Shown here: in pieces, positions 35,997 to 45,682 of the stretch
How positions within the stretch are numbered: the stretch's first letter is position 1
Layout of the letters: each line of letters opens with the position of its first letter
Source of the DNA: JAHRAW01 sp965212085
GTDB lineage: Bacteria > Pseudomonadota > Gammaproteobacteria > Arenicellales > Poriferihabitantaceae
Length of the DNA: 64,000 nucleotides
NCBI GenBank assembly: GCA_965212085.1
Contig: OZ243042.1
Location: 2,480,001-2,544,000, forward strand
Reading direction: 5' to 3'
The notes under the pieces: model-generated
The model's input: only the letters and a program-made list of their open reading frames with translations
What the model was told of the DNA's origin: nothing
The model's database searches: none
Translations under genes and position numbers: made by a program

Positions 35997-36755
35997 ATGG
36001 CTGAGCGCCAACCCATTCCCGTTCAAACTCGGGCGCAGTGCGCGGAAGCGGTGTGCCGGCATTGCCTGGGGCGGCATCCGGCCACCGGCGGCGTGCTCAG
36101 CGAAGCGGAAACCAACCTCATCCACGAACACCGCAAACGCCTGCGGTTCAGCCCACGGGAGACGATCTGCGTCGAGGGACGGAGACCGCCGTTTTTCATC
36201 GGCAACCTGATTTCCGGGGTAGTCAAACTGGCGTTTTCCGGGGTGCCCGGCGAGGTCGGCGCGCTGTTGTTTCCCGGCGATTTTCTCGGCCCGTTCGGCG
36301 ATTCCGCCGCGGTATCCTGCACCGCGGGCGCGTTGTCGGACTGCGAGTTGTGCTGCTTTGAAGGCGCCGGGTTGCACCGCGTCTTCGCGCGCCATCCGAG
36401 ATTGCAGGAAAACTTCCTCCGCCACTTCGCCGAAGCCGTGGAGCGCGCCCGGGAAGACGCCGCCCGGCTGCGCCGCCCCCAGGCCACGGCGCGGGTCGCG
36501 GCATTGCTGCAAATCTTCGCCGAACACGCCGATGCCGATGCTGACGCCGATGGCAATGGCGGCGGCGCGCACAACGCGGGCGAAGTGCAACTGCCCCTGC
36601 GCCGCGCCGAGATCGCCCTGCTCCTCGGCCTCACCACCGAAACCGTCAGCCGCTGCCTGAGCCGGATGCGCCGCGACGGCATCATCCGCCCGCTGTCGCG
36701 CCGCTGCGTGTTGATCAAAAGCCCGCCACGGCTTCGGGCGTTGGCGGAAACTTGA
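35997..36755 (+). CDS. Crp/Fnr-family transcription regulator
   Basis: A 252-residue regulator with an N-terminal cyclic-nucleotide-fold sensor and C-terminal helix-turn-helix (LPLRRAEIALLLGLTTETVS then RCLSRMRRDGII), whose E-T-V-S-R recognition helix is FNR-like. N-terminal cysteines at 15, 20 and 23 (CAEAVCRHC) resemble the FNR iron-sulfur region, but the next cysteine expected a few residues on is missing. An Asp-Ala hexamer repeat (36525-36560) sits before the DNA-binding domain. GAGG precedes the ATG at 35997. Just upstream of nirK, it probably controls denitrification in response to oxygen or NO. Confidence 0.85.
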   Translation: MAERQPIPVQTRAQCAEAVCRHCLGRHPATGGVLSEAETNLIHEHRKRLRFSPRETICVEGRRPPFFIGNLISGVVKLAFSGVPGEVGALLFPGDFLGPFGDSAAVSCTAGALSDCELCCFEGAGLHRVFARHPRLQENFLRHFAEAVERAREDAARLRRPQATARVAALLQIFAEHADADADADGNGGGAHNAGEVQLPLRRAEIALLLGLTTETVSRCLSRMRRDGIIRPLSRRCVLIKSPPRLRALAET

Positions 36756-36800
36756 TCCGAATCGCCCCGGATTATGATGACCAACCCCGGCGTTTCAAAA

Positions 36801-36843
36801 TTGATTTATGTCACGGAAAAGCCGGTTACGTTTCCCCTAGAAT
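36801..36843 (+). promoter_or_regulatory. FNR/DNR-like box and -10 element of nirK
   Basis: TTGAT-TTAT-GTCAC at 36801-36814 matches the FNR-type half-sites TTGAT-N4-(A/G)TCAA at nine of ten positions. TAGAAT at 36838-36843 is a good -10. With a start near 36849 the box centre falls at -41.5, the spacing of class II FNR activation. A GAGGAAG ribosome site then precedes nirK. Confidence 0.72.
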
Positions 36844-36873
36844 GGGCGGGTCCCATTCCTGAGGAAGCGAACG

Positions 36874-38343
36874 ATGCACACTCTTTGTACCCGGTTCCGT
36901 ACCTGCCCGGCCTTCATCGCATCGGCGATACTGATTACCGGATGGTACTCCCACGGCGTTTGCGCGGATGAAAAAAGCGCCGCCGCCGCCGAGGTGCGCG
37001 GCGAGGAAATCGCGCTACTGACCACGGCCCCGGACGTCCCGCCGCCCATCACCCGCAAGCACGCCACCAAGGTCATCGTCCACCTCGAAACCCGGGAGTT
37101 GAGCGGGCGCCTGGCCGATGGCGTGGAGTATTTGTTCTGGACTTTCGGCGGCGTGGTGCCGGGAAAATTTATCCGCGTCCGCGAAGGCGACCTGGTGGAG
37201 TTTCATCTGCACAACCACCCCGGCAGCCGCATGCCCCACAACATTGACCTGCACGCGGTCACCGGCCCCGGCGGCGGCGCGACTTCCTCGTTCACCGCCC
37301 CCGGCCGCACCTCGGTGTTTTCGTTCAAGGCCATCAACCCCGGCCTGTATGTGTATCACTGCGCCACGGCGCCGGTGGGCATGCACATCGCCAACGGCAT
37401 GTACGGGCTGATTCTCGTCGAGCCCGAAGCGGGGCTGCCCGAAGTGGACCGCGAATACTATGTCATGCAAAGCGAGTTCTACACCAAAGGCGGCCACGGC
37501 GAAGCCGGCTACCAGCCGTTCAGCATGGCCAAAGCCCTGCGCGAGGACGCCGACTACGTGGTATTCAACGGCGCAGTGGGAACCATGATCGGCGACGCCG
37601 CGCTGGCGGCGCACCCCGGCGAACGCCTGCGCCTGTTCGTGGGCAACGCAGGGCCGAACCTGGTGTCATCGTTTCATATCATCGGCGAAGTGTTTGACAA
37701 GGTGTACGTGGAAGGCGGCACTCTCGTCAACCGCAACGTGCAGTCCACCCTGATACCCGCCGGCGGTTCGGCCATCGTCGAAATGGATATGCAGGTGCCG
37801 GGAGTTAACATCATCGTTGACCATTCCATTTTTCGCGCCTTCAACAAAGGCGCGCTGGGGATGATTCGCGTCGCCGAAGATTTTTCCCGCTATCCGCAAC
37901 CCCTGGCCAACCAGGTTTATTCCGGCAAAACCCACGAGGACGTGTATCAGCCCGAAGGCGGCGCGGTGGCGGACCTGAACGAACAAGTGCGCCCCCTCGC
38001 CGTGCACACCCGGCGCGAACGCATCGCCGCCGGTATGCGCATTTACAACCAGAACTGCGCCGCCTGCCATCAGACCGGCGGCCAGGGCGTGAACGGCGCG
38101 TTTCCGCCGCTGGCTTCATCGGACTGGCTGAATGCCGACAAAAAACGCAGCATCGGCGCGGTGCTGGACGGCCTGTCCGGGGCCATCACGGTGAACGGCC
38201 GGAATTTCAACGGCGTGATGCCGGCCATACGACTCAGCGACGCCGATGTGGCTCACGTGCTGAGCTACGTCTATAACTCCTGGGGCAACAACGGCGGCAT
38301 GGTGGCACCTGACGAGGTCAAGGCGGTTCGTGAACAACTCTAG
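36874..38343 (+). CDS. nirK: Copper nitrite reductase fused to a C-terminal cytochrome c domain
   Basis: A 489-residue periplasmic enzyme reducing nitrite to NO. After a signal peptide the two cupredoxin domains carry the type 1 copper ligands His122, Cys163, His171 and Met176. Type 2 ligands are His127, His162 and the later histidine in IIVDHSIFRAFN. The catalytic Asp125 and the histidine in SSFHIIGEVFD are also present. From about residue 385 a class I cytochrome c domain follows with CAACH heme-binding motif and FNGVMPAI as likely methionine ligand. The fused heme domain should deliver electrons directly. It overlaps nirV by 14 bp. Confidence 0.95.
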   Translation: MHTLCTRFRTCPAFIASAILITGWYSHGVCADEKSAAAAEVRGEEIALLTTAPDVPPPITRKHATKVIVHLETRELSGRLADGVEYLFWTFGGVVPGKFIRVREGDLVEFHLHNHPGSRMPHNIDLHAVTGPGGGATSSFTAPGRTSVFSFKAINPGLYVYHCATAPVGMHIANGMYGLILVEPEAGLPEVDREYYVMQSEFYTKGGHGEAGYQPFSMAKALREDADYVVFNGAVGTMIGDAALAAHPGERLRLFVGNAGPNLVSSFHIIGEVFDKVYVEGGTLVNRNVQSTLIPAGGSAIVEMDMQVPGVNIIVDHSIFRAFNKGALGMIRVAEDFSRYPQPLANQVYSGKTHEDVYQPEGGAVADLNEQVRPLAVHTRRERIAAGMRIYNQNCAACHQTGGQGVNGAFPPLASSDWLNADKKRSIGAVLDGLSGAITVNGRNFNGVMPAIRLSDADVAHVLSYVYNSWGNNGGMVAPDEVKAVREQL

Positions 38344-39163
38344 GCGCATTGCCCGTTTGGCCCTTGCCGGTTTGCTGATGGCCACCGCCCTCGCCCTCGG
38401 GGGCGCGGCCCACGGCACCGGCGATGTCCACAAAGGTATGCGGCTGATTCCCGGCGGCGCCCACCGCCCTTTGTACGGCGACGGCGCGGGCATTGACGGT
38501 GGCAGCGGAAAAATTGCGCTGGCAGCCTTTTACCTGGACGCCGGAGCGGTGTCCAACGGCGCTTTTCTCGAGTTTGTCCGCGCCCATCCGAAGTGGCGCA
38601 AGTCCCGGATAAAACCGCTTTTCGCCGACCCCAACTACCTCGCCCAGTGGCGCGGCGATTTGGATCCCGGCTCCGGTGTGGCAGTGGCTGCGGCCCCGGT
38701 GGTGAACGTATCGTGGTTTGCGGCGCGGGCATTTTGCCGCGCCGGAAACGCAACGCTGCCGACCACCGCGCAGTGGGAATTCGCCGCCGCCGCCAGTGAA
38801 ACCGTGGCCGACGCCGGCGATGATCCGGAGTTTATCGCCCGCATACTGGCGTGGTATTCCCGGCCCCACGGACGCACGGACGACGCCGGGCACTTCAAAA
38901 ACGTGTACGGCGTGTACGACCTGCACGGCGCGCATGGTTCGGCGTGGGAGTGGGTGCTGGACTTCAACGCGGCCCTCACCAGCGGTGAGTCCCGGGCCGA
39001 TGCAAGCCGCGACCGCCGGTTGTATTGCGCCGCCGGCGTGGTGGGCGCGGCTACCTACGTGGACTATCCGTCTTTCCTGCGCTACGGCTACCGCAGCAGC
39101 CTCGACGGGCGCTACACCCACGGCGAACTCGGCTTTCGATGCGCCGCCGCAGTGCGGGGCTGA
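38330..39163 (+). CDS. nirV: NirV-like formylglycine-generating-enzyme-fold accessory protein
   Basis: A 277-residue exported protein starting at GTG (38330) inside the nirK 3' end. A signal peptide (LALAGLLMATALALGGAAHG) precedes an FGE/SUMF1-type fold: VVNVSWFAARAFCRAGNATL, LPTTAQWEFAAAA, GVYDLHGAHGSAWEWVLDF and GELGFRCAA. Such genes follow nirK in many denitrifiers and are called nirV. Their exact role in NirK maturation is unsettled. The start position relies on translational coupling to nirK. Confidence 0.87.
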   Translation: MNNSRRIARLALAGLLMATALALGGAAHGTGDVHKGMRLIPGGAHRPLYGDGAGIDGGSGKIALAAFYLDAGAVSNGAFLEFVRAHPKWRKSRIKPLFADPNYLAQWRGDLDPGSGVAVAAAPVVNVSWFAARAFCRAGNATLPTTAQWEFAAAASETVADAGDDPEFIARILAWYSRPHGRTDDAGHFKNVYGVYDLHGAHGSAWEWVLDFNAALTSGESRADASRDRRLYCAAGVVGAATYVDYPSFLRYGYRSSLDGRYTHGELGFRCAAAVRG

Positions 39164-39166
39164 GAC

Positions 39167-39781
39167 ATGAACGCGCGCGCATACATTTTGGCCGCCGCAG
39201 CGATCGTGTGCGCGGCGACCGCTGCCGCACAACAACATCAGCACCAGGTTTTGCCGCCGGCGGAGATCGGCGACTACTCGGTCTATCAACTGGAATCCGT
39301 GTGGCTCAACCACCACGGCGCGCGGCAAAACCTCGCGGCGCTGGCGGGCAGGCCAACGGTGGCGGCGATGATCTATACCGCCTGCGAATACGCCTGCCCG
39401 CTCATCGTGCGGGACATGCTCGCCGTCTACCACGCCCTCGACGCCGCCGAACGCGGGTTGGCAAACTTCGTGTTGTTCTCGTTTGACCCGAAGCGCGACA
39501 CGCCCCAAGCCATGCGCCGCTACGCCGTAGAAAAAAACCTGCCGGCGCCGGACTGGACGCTGCTGGCTGCCGATGATGACGCCACGCTGGAACTCGCCGT
39601 AGCCCTCGGCGTTCGCTACAAACCCCTGGCCGGCGGCGATTTCGCACATTCCAACGTAGTGTTCGTTCTCGACTGCAACGGCACGCCGGCGCATCGCCAG
39701 GAAGGTCTCGGCGTCGCTCCCGCCGAAGCGGTAACGGCGTTGCGGGCGGCGTTGGGGGATTGCCGGGCGCGCGCTGAGTAA
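39167..39781 (+). CDS. SCO1/SenC-type copper chaperone
   Basis: A 204-residue thioredoxin-fold protein with a signal peptide (AYILAAAAIVCAATAAAQ). The copper-binding pair is CEYAC in MIYTACEYACPLIV, and the third ligand is the histidine in GGDFAHSNVVFVLD. SCO proteins deliver copper to CuA sites or copper enzymes. Three bases after nirV, it probably loads or protects NirK copper. It closes the denitrification operon. Confidence 0.9.
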   Translation: MNARAYILAAAAIVCAATAAAQQHQHQVLPPAEIGDYSVYQLESVWLNHHGARQNLAALAGRPTVAAMIYTACEYACPLIVRDMLAVYHALDAAERGLANFVLFSFDPKRDTPQAMRRYAVEKNLPAPDWTLLAADDDATLELAVALGVRYKPLAGGDFAHSNVVFVLDCNGTPAHRQEGLGVAPAEAVTALRAALGDCRARAE

Positions 39782-39801
39782 GCGTAAACCGAGTAAGTCG
39801 T

Positions 39802-39867
39802 GATTCCCGAAAGCGGTGAAAAAATATAGGCGCCGGCGCTCCTTATTTTTTTATCGTTCGAGGACGA
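39802..39867. repeat. B element (degenerate copy)
   Basis: A diverged B hairpin runs from GATTCCCGAAAGCGGTGAAA to TTATCGTTCGAGGACGAC. It lies between the convergent sco and acs genes, the only content of this 120-bp gap. Confidence 0.75.
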
Positions 39868-39903
39868 CGGGGGTTTTTCATACTGTCAAGGTAAAGGTAA
39901 TCC

Positions 39904-41838
<1,935 letters not shown>

Positions 41839-41948
41839 TTACACGCCCTCAAGGCTGCTGTTTTCCAGCGGAATACTGTAAGCCCCCGGTGGACGATTGG
41901 CAAGCATTCCGCCCGCCGGGCTAGCAGCATGAAAAACTACCCGTCATT

Positions 41949-42184
41949 CTTGTACAGGTTCACCAATTCGCTGACAAATTTTATCTACGCCGTCATTCCC
42001 GAACGTTAGTGTCCGTTGCCGCGCAAGCGGCTTACGAACACATGCGCCCAAGCGGTGGCGTAGGGGCGAGTCGCGACCCGCCCCTGACGTTAGCGGCTAC
42101 GCCACCCGTTAAACGCTGGATTCCCGAATGCGATGAAAAATATGGTCGCTAACGCTCCCTATTTTTCTATCGTTCGGGAATGAC
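41949..42184. repeat. D, partial A, degenerate palindrome and B elements upstream of acs
   Basis: The ~590-bp gap between acs and relA has no gene. It holds a D element (41949-41984), the left half of an A element (41993-42045), a diverged palindrome GGGGCGAGTCGCGACCCG… (42063-42084) and a B hairpin (42118-42184). The acs promoter should lie between 41839 and 41949. Confidence 0.82.
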
Positions 42185-42306
42185 GGCAGAGGCGTAAGGC
42201 AGGGCAAAGGAAGCGCAAAAAAAAGCGACCAAGCATCATCGTTTTCCTTGTCCGTCTTTACACCTCTGCGGCCGTCCAACCGGCGGCGGTAGCCGCTAAC
42301 TTCGAC

Positions 42307-42425
42307 GTGCGCAAGGACGCGCACGGCGGCGCTGAAAACAGGATGTTTTCCCGCGCCGCACAGGGGGGCGTGGGGGGCTCTCCCCCCACAATGCGCGTCA
42401 CGCGCACCCGCACCCCGCAATACGC
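42307..42425. repeat. C element (solitary copy) downstream of relA
   Basis: A solitary C unit contains the long hairpin arms GCGGCGCTGAAAAC and GTTTTCCCGCGCCGC, then GTGGGGGGCTCTCCCCCCAC and a GCGCGTCACGCGC palindrome. It ends within two bases of the relA stop codon. From 42185 to 42306 nothing recognisable is seen. Confidence 0.8.
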
Positions 42426-42426
42426 G

Positions 42427-44607
42427 TCACGCACGCCGGACGCCGAGTACGTTGGGGATTCGCGACAATCCGGTCAAAATTCGTCCGAGGTTTTTCAGGC
42501 CGGATATTTCCAGTTTGAGTTGAATGTTGGCGCCGTGTTCGTCGTCGGTTTCCATGTTGAGTTTCAGCACCGGGATTTTTTTCTCTTTCAGAAACTCGGT
42601 GATGTCGTTCAGCAAACCGCCGCGGTGGTAGGCGGCGATCTGAATTTCCACCGGCCACGAAGCGAGTTCCGATTTCCCCCACTGCACTTCAATCAAGCGC
42701 TCGCGGCGCGGGGCGTTGAGGTTTGTGACGTTGTGGCAGTTTTTCCGGTGAATGCTCACGCCGCGGCCCGCGGTGATGAAGCCGATGATGGGGTCGCCGG
42801 GAACGGGGTTGCAGCAACGGGCCAGATGGGTCAGCAGGTTGCCCACGCCGCTGACGCTGAAGGCGCCGGGTGGTTTGGGCTTGTCGTGGCGATGGGAGCG
42901 GGGCGGCTTGAGCGGCTTGAGCGGCGAGGTCTGCTCCCCGTGGTCGGCGGCTTCGGCGGCGCGGCGAAACGGCGCCAGTGCGCGGGACAGTTTGAAATCG
43001 CCGGCGCCGATGGCCGCCAGCAGGTCGTCGGTTTTGTGGAAGTGGGTGTTGCGCGCGATCTTGTCGTAACTCAACTCATCCATGCCGAGGCGCGCCAGTT
43101 CGCGCTCCAGCATGCCGCGCCCCTCGGCCAGGTGCTGGTCGTAATCGGCGCGCTTGAACCATTGGGTTATGCGGCTGCGGGCGCGGCGGGTGCGCGCGTA
43201 ACCGAGGTCGTGGCGCAGCCAGTCGCGGCTCGGATGGCCGCCCTTGACGGTCTGGATATGGACCTGCTCGCCGGTTGCCAGGCGGTGGCCGAGGGGCGCC
43301 ATTTTGCCGTCAACCCGCGCGCCACGGATGCAGTGCCCGATTTCGGTGTGGATGGCGTAGGCGAAGTCAATGGGGGTTGAACCGGCCGGCAAGGCGATCA
43401 CCGTGCCCTTGGGGGTGAACACGTACACCCGCTCCCCGCCGGCATCGCCCGCGGAAGTCTCCGCCAGCGCGCCGGCGTCCCGCAGTTCATCTTGCCATTG
43501 CAGCAACTGGCGCAGGCGCACCACCTTGTTATCAATGCTGTCGTCGGCGCGAATCTTCTCCTTGTAACGCCAGTGGGCGGCGACGCCGAGTTCGCTCTGG
43601 CGGTGCATCTCCCGGGTGCGGATTTGCACTTCCACGGTGCGCGCATGCGGCCCGCTGACCACGGTGTGAATGGAGCGGTAGCCGTTGTCCTTGGGAGTGG
43701 CGATGTAGTCGTCGAACTCCCCGGCCAGGGGTTGCCAGCGGGTGTGCACCACCGCCAACGCCGCGTAGCAGTCGGCGATGCTGTCCACGACGATGCGCAA
43801 TGCCCGAATGTCCCGGAGGTTTTCCAGCGCCAGCCCTTTGATGCGCATTTTTTTGCGGATGCTGTAGAGGTGCTTGGGGCGGCCGTGGACTTCGCCGGCG
43901 AGCGCCGCGTCCCCCAGCGCGTCTTGCACGGCGGCGATGAACGCGCCGATGTATTGCTCACGGGCGGCGCGCTTTTCGTCCAGCGCCGCCGCCAGGTCGC
44001 GGTACACTTCGGGTTCCAGGCAGCGCAGCGCGTGGTCCTCCATCCGCCACTTTATCCACCCGACGCCGAGGCGGTTGGCGAGCGGCGCGTACACGTCCAG
44101 GGTCATTTGTCCGAGTTCTTCTTCAACCTTCCGCCCGGCGCCCTTGCACTGGCGCAGCACCGACAAATGCCGGGCCAGTTCAATGAGCACCACACGGATG
44201 TCGTCCACCATCGCGATCAGCATCTTGCGCAGGTTTTCCTCGTTGACCCGTGGGTCGGCGAACTCGTTACGGGTCTGGCTGCGGTGCCGGGATAACGAAG
44301 AAAGCTGCCGCATGCGCGCCGCGCCGTGTAGCAGGGTCATGGTCAGCGGGCCGAAACGCCCGGCGATCAGCGCCTGTTCTTTTTCATCCATCGGTAGCAG
44401 GGGCTGCAGCAAAGCGGCCAGCAGGCCCGGCGCATCCATCCCCAGGGATTGGAGTATCTCCACCGTATCCCCGCCGTCCCGCAACGCTTGTTCGGCGTCG
44501 GGACGGCAGTGCGCGATTACCCAGCGGCACGCTTCCGTGAGGTCGTGCGTAGCACCGTTGGCGGCGGACTCCATTGGTACGGATTCGGGGGCGTGGCGCT
44601 GGGGCAT
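42427..44607 (-). CDS. relA: (p)ppGpp synthetase RelA
   Basis: A 726-residue long RSH protein. The N-terminal hydrolase-like domain lacks the HDxxED motif, so it is the synthetase-only RelA type. The synthetase domain has GRPKHLYSIRKKM, LRDIRALRIVVDSIADCYAA and FDDYIATPKDNGYRSIHTVV with the EFDD signature of RelA. TGS (VYVFTPKGTVIALPAGSTPI), zinc-finger-like (LARCCNPVPGDPI) and ACT domains follow. It makes the alarmone on stalled ribosomes. A GGCTTGAGC repeat encodes LKPLKP in the linker. A single gene, downstream of xerD in the other flank. Confidence 0.95.
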   Translation of the reverse strand: MPQRHAPESVPMESAANGATHDLTEACRWVIAHCRPDAEQALRDGGDTVEILQSLGMDAPGLLAALLQPLLPMDEKEQALIAGRFGPLTMTLLHGAARMRQLSSLSRHRSQTRNEFADPRVNEENLRKMLIAMVDDIRVVLIELARHLSVLRQCKGAGRKVEEELGQMTLDVYAPLANRLGVGWIKWRMEDHALRCLEPEVYRDLAAALDEKRAAREQYIGAFIAAVQDALGDAALAGEVHGRPKHLYSIRKKMRIKGLALENLRDIRALRIVVDSIADCYAALAVVHTRWQPLAGEFDDYIATPKDNGYRSIHTVVSGPHARTVEVQIRTREMHRQSELGVAAHWRYKEKIRADDSIDNKVVRLRQLLQWQDELRDAGALAETSAGDAGGERVYVFTPKGTVIALPAGSTPIDFAYAIHTEIGHCIRGARVDGKMAPLGHRLATGEQVHIQTVKGGHPSRDWLRHDLGYARTRRARSRITQWFKRADYDQHLAEGRGMLERELARLGMDELSYDKIARNTHFHKTDDLLAAIGAGDFKLSRALAPFRRAAEAADHGEQTSPLKPLKPPRSHRHDKPKPPGAFSVSGVGNLLTHLARCCNPVPGDPIIGFITAGRGVSIHRKNCHNVTNLNAPRRERLIEVQWGKSELASWPVEIQIAAYHRGGLLNDITEFLKEKKIPVLKLNMETDDEHGANIQLKLEISGLKNLGRILTGLSRIPNVLGVRRA

Positions 44608-44758
44608 GAAAATACTCGGACAATCCGATAATCCCGGAGGACCTGATCACCGGGCGAGTGCGGAACCGGAAGCTTCGCCCTGCCGGTTGCAATCCCGCTT
44701 GCGACTGCACCTGCGAGTGCGGCGCAAGACTTCCGGCCCGCAACCCGAAGTATAGCCC

Positions 44759-45682
44759 CTAGCCCCTCGGATGATGCCGGCGGTGCAGAGATTTCAGGCG
44801 CGTGCCGGCGACGTGGGTGTAAATCTGGGTGGTGGACAGGTTGGAGTGCCCCAGCAGCATCTGCACGCTGCGAAGGTCGGCGCCGTGGTTGAGCAGGTGG
44901 GTGGCGAAGGCGTGGCGCAAGGTGTGCGGGGACAAATGCGCCGCAATGCCGGCGCTCAATGCGTAGCGCCGGATGTTGCGCCAGAAGGCCTGGCGGGTCA
45001 TTGCGCCGCCCCGCCTGGTAACGAACACCGCCGCGCTTTGCTTTTCCCCCAGCAGGCCGGCGCGGGACTCCGACAGGTAGTGCGTGAGCCAGTCCACCGC
45101 CGGCTCGCCCAGCGGCACCAGCCGCTCCTTGCTACCCTTGCCCATGGCCCGGCATACCCCGGCGGTCAAGTCCAGTTGGTTCAGTTCCAGGTTGACGATT
45201 TCGCTGGCCCGCAGGCCGGTGGCATACAAGGTCTCCAGCATGGCGCGGTCGCGCAAGCCGAGGCCGGCGCCGGTGTCCGGGGCGTTGATGAGGCGTTCGA
45301 CCTGGGATTCGGAGAGGGTTTGGGGCAGGGATTTGCCGATGACCGGGGCGATTACTTCGGCGCACGGATCGGCGGCGATAATCTCGCCGGCCAGCGCGTG
45401 GCGGTAAAACCGCTTCAACGCCGACAACGCGCGCGCCGCGCTGCGGCTTGAATAGCGGTCCGCGTGGTCGCTGAAATAGGTTTGCAGGAGTTGCGCGTCG
45501 GCGGTGGTCAGCGAGCGGTCGCGGCGGTGCAGCCAGTGGACAAACTTCCTGAGGTCGCTGCGGTAGGCCGCCAGCGTGTTGTCGCTCAACCCCGCTTGCA
45601 GCCACACCGCGTCGAGGAACTCATCCACCAGCCGGGCATCGGCGACGGCACCGGCAACGGACGACCGGGAAGCATCGCTCAT
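44759..45682 (-). CDS. xerD: Tyrosine recombinase XerD
   Basis: A 307-residue site-specific recombinase that resolves chromosome dimers at dif with XerC. The SAM-like N-terminal domain has SDNTLAAYRSDLRKFV. The catalytic residues are R in LYATGLRASEIV, K in GKGSKERLVPLG, H and R in LSPHTLRHAFATHLLNHG, H in MLLGHSNLS and nucleophile Y in TTQIYTHVA. The tail LKSLHRRHHPRG is XerD-like. The ATG at 45682 overlaps the upstream stop as ATGA. Confidence 0.95.
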   Translation of the reverse strand: MSDASRSSVAGAVADARLVDEFLDAVWLQAGLSDNTLAAYRSDLRKFVHWLHRRDRSLTTADAQLLQTYFSDHADRYSSRSAARALSALKRFYRHALAGEIIAADPCAEVIAPVIGKSLPQTLSESQVERLINAPDTGAGLGLRDRAMLETLYATGLRASEIVNLELNQLDLTAGVCRAMGKGSKERLVPLGEPAVDWLTHYLSESRAGLLGEKQSAAVFVTRRGGAMTRQAFWRNIRRYALSAGIAAHLSPHTLRHAFATHLLNHGADLRSVQMLLGHSNLSTTQIYTHVAGTRLKSLHRRHHPRG

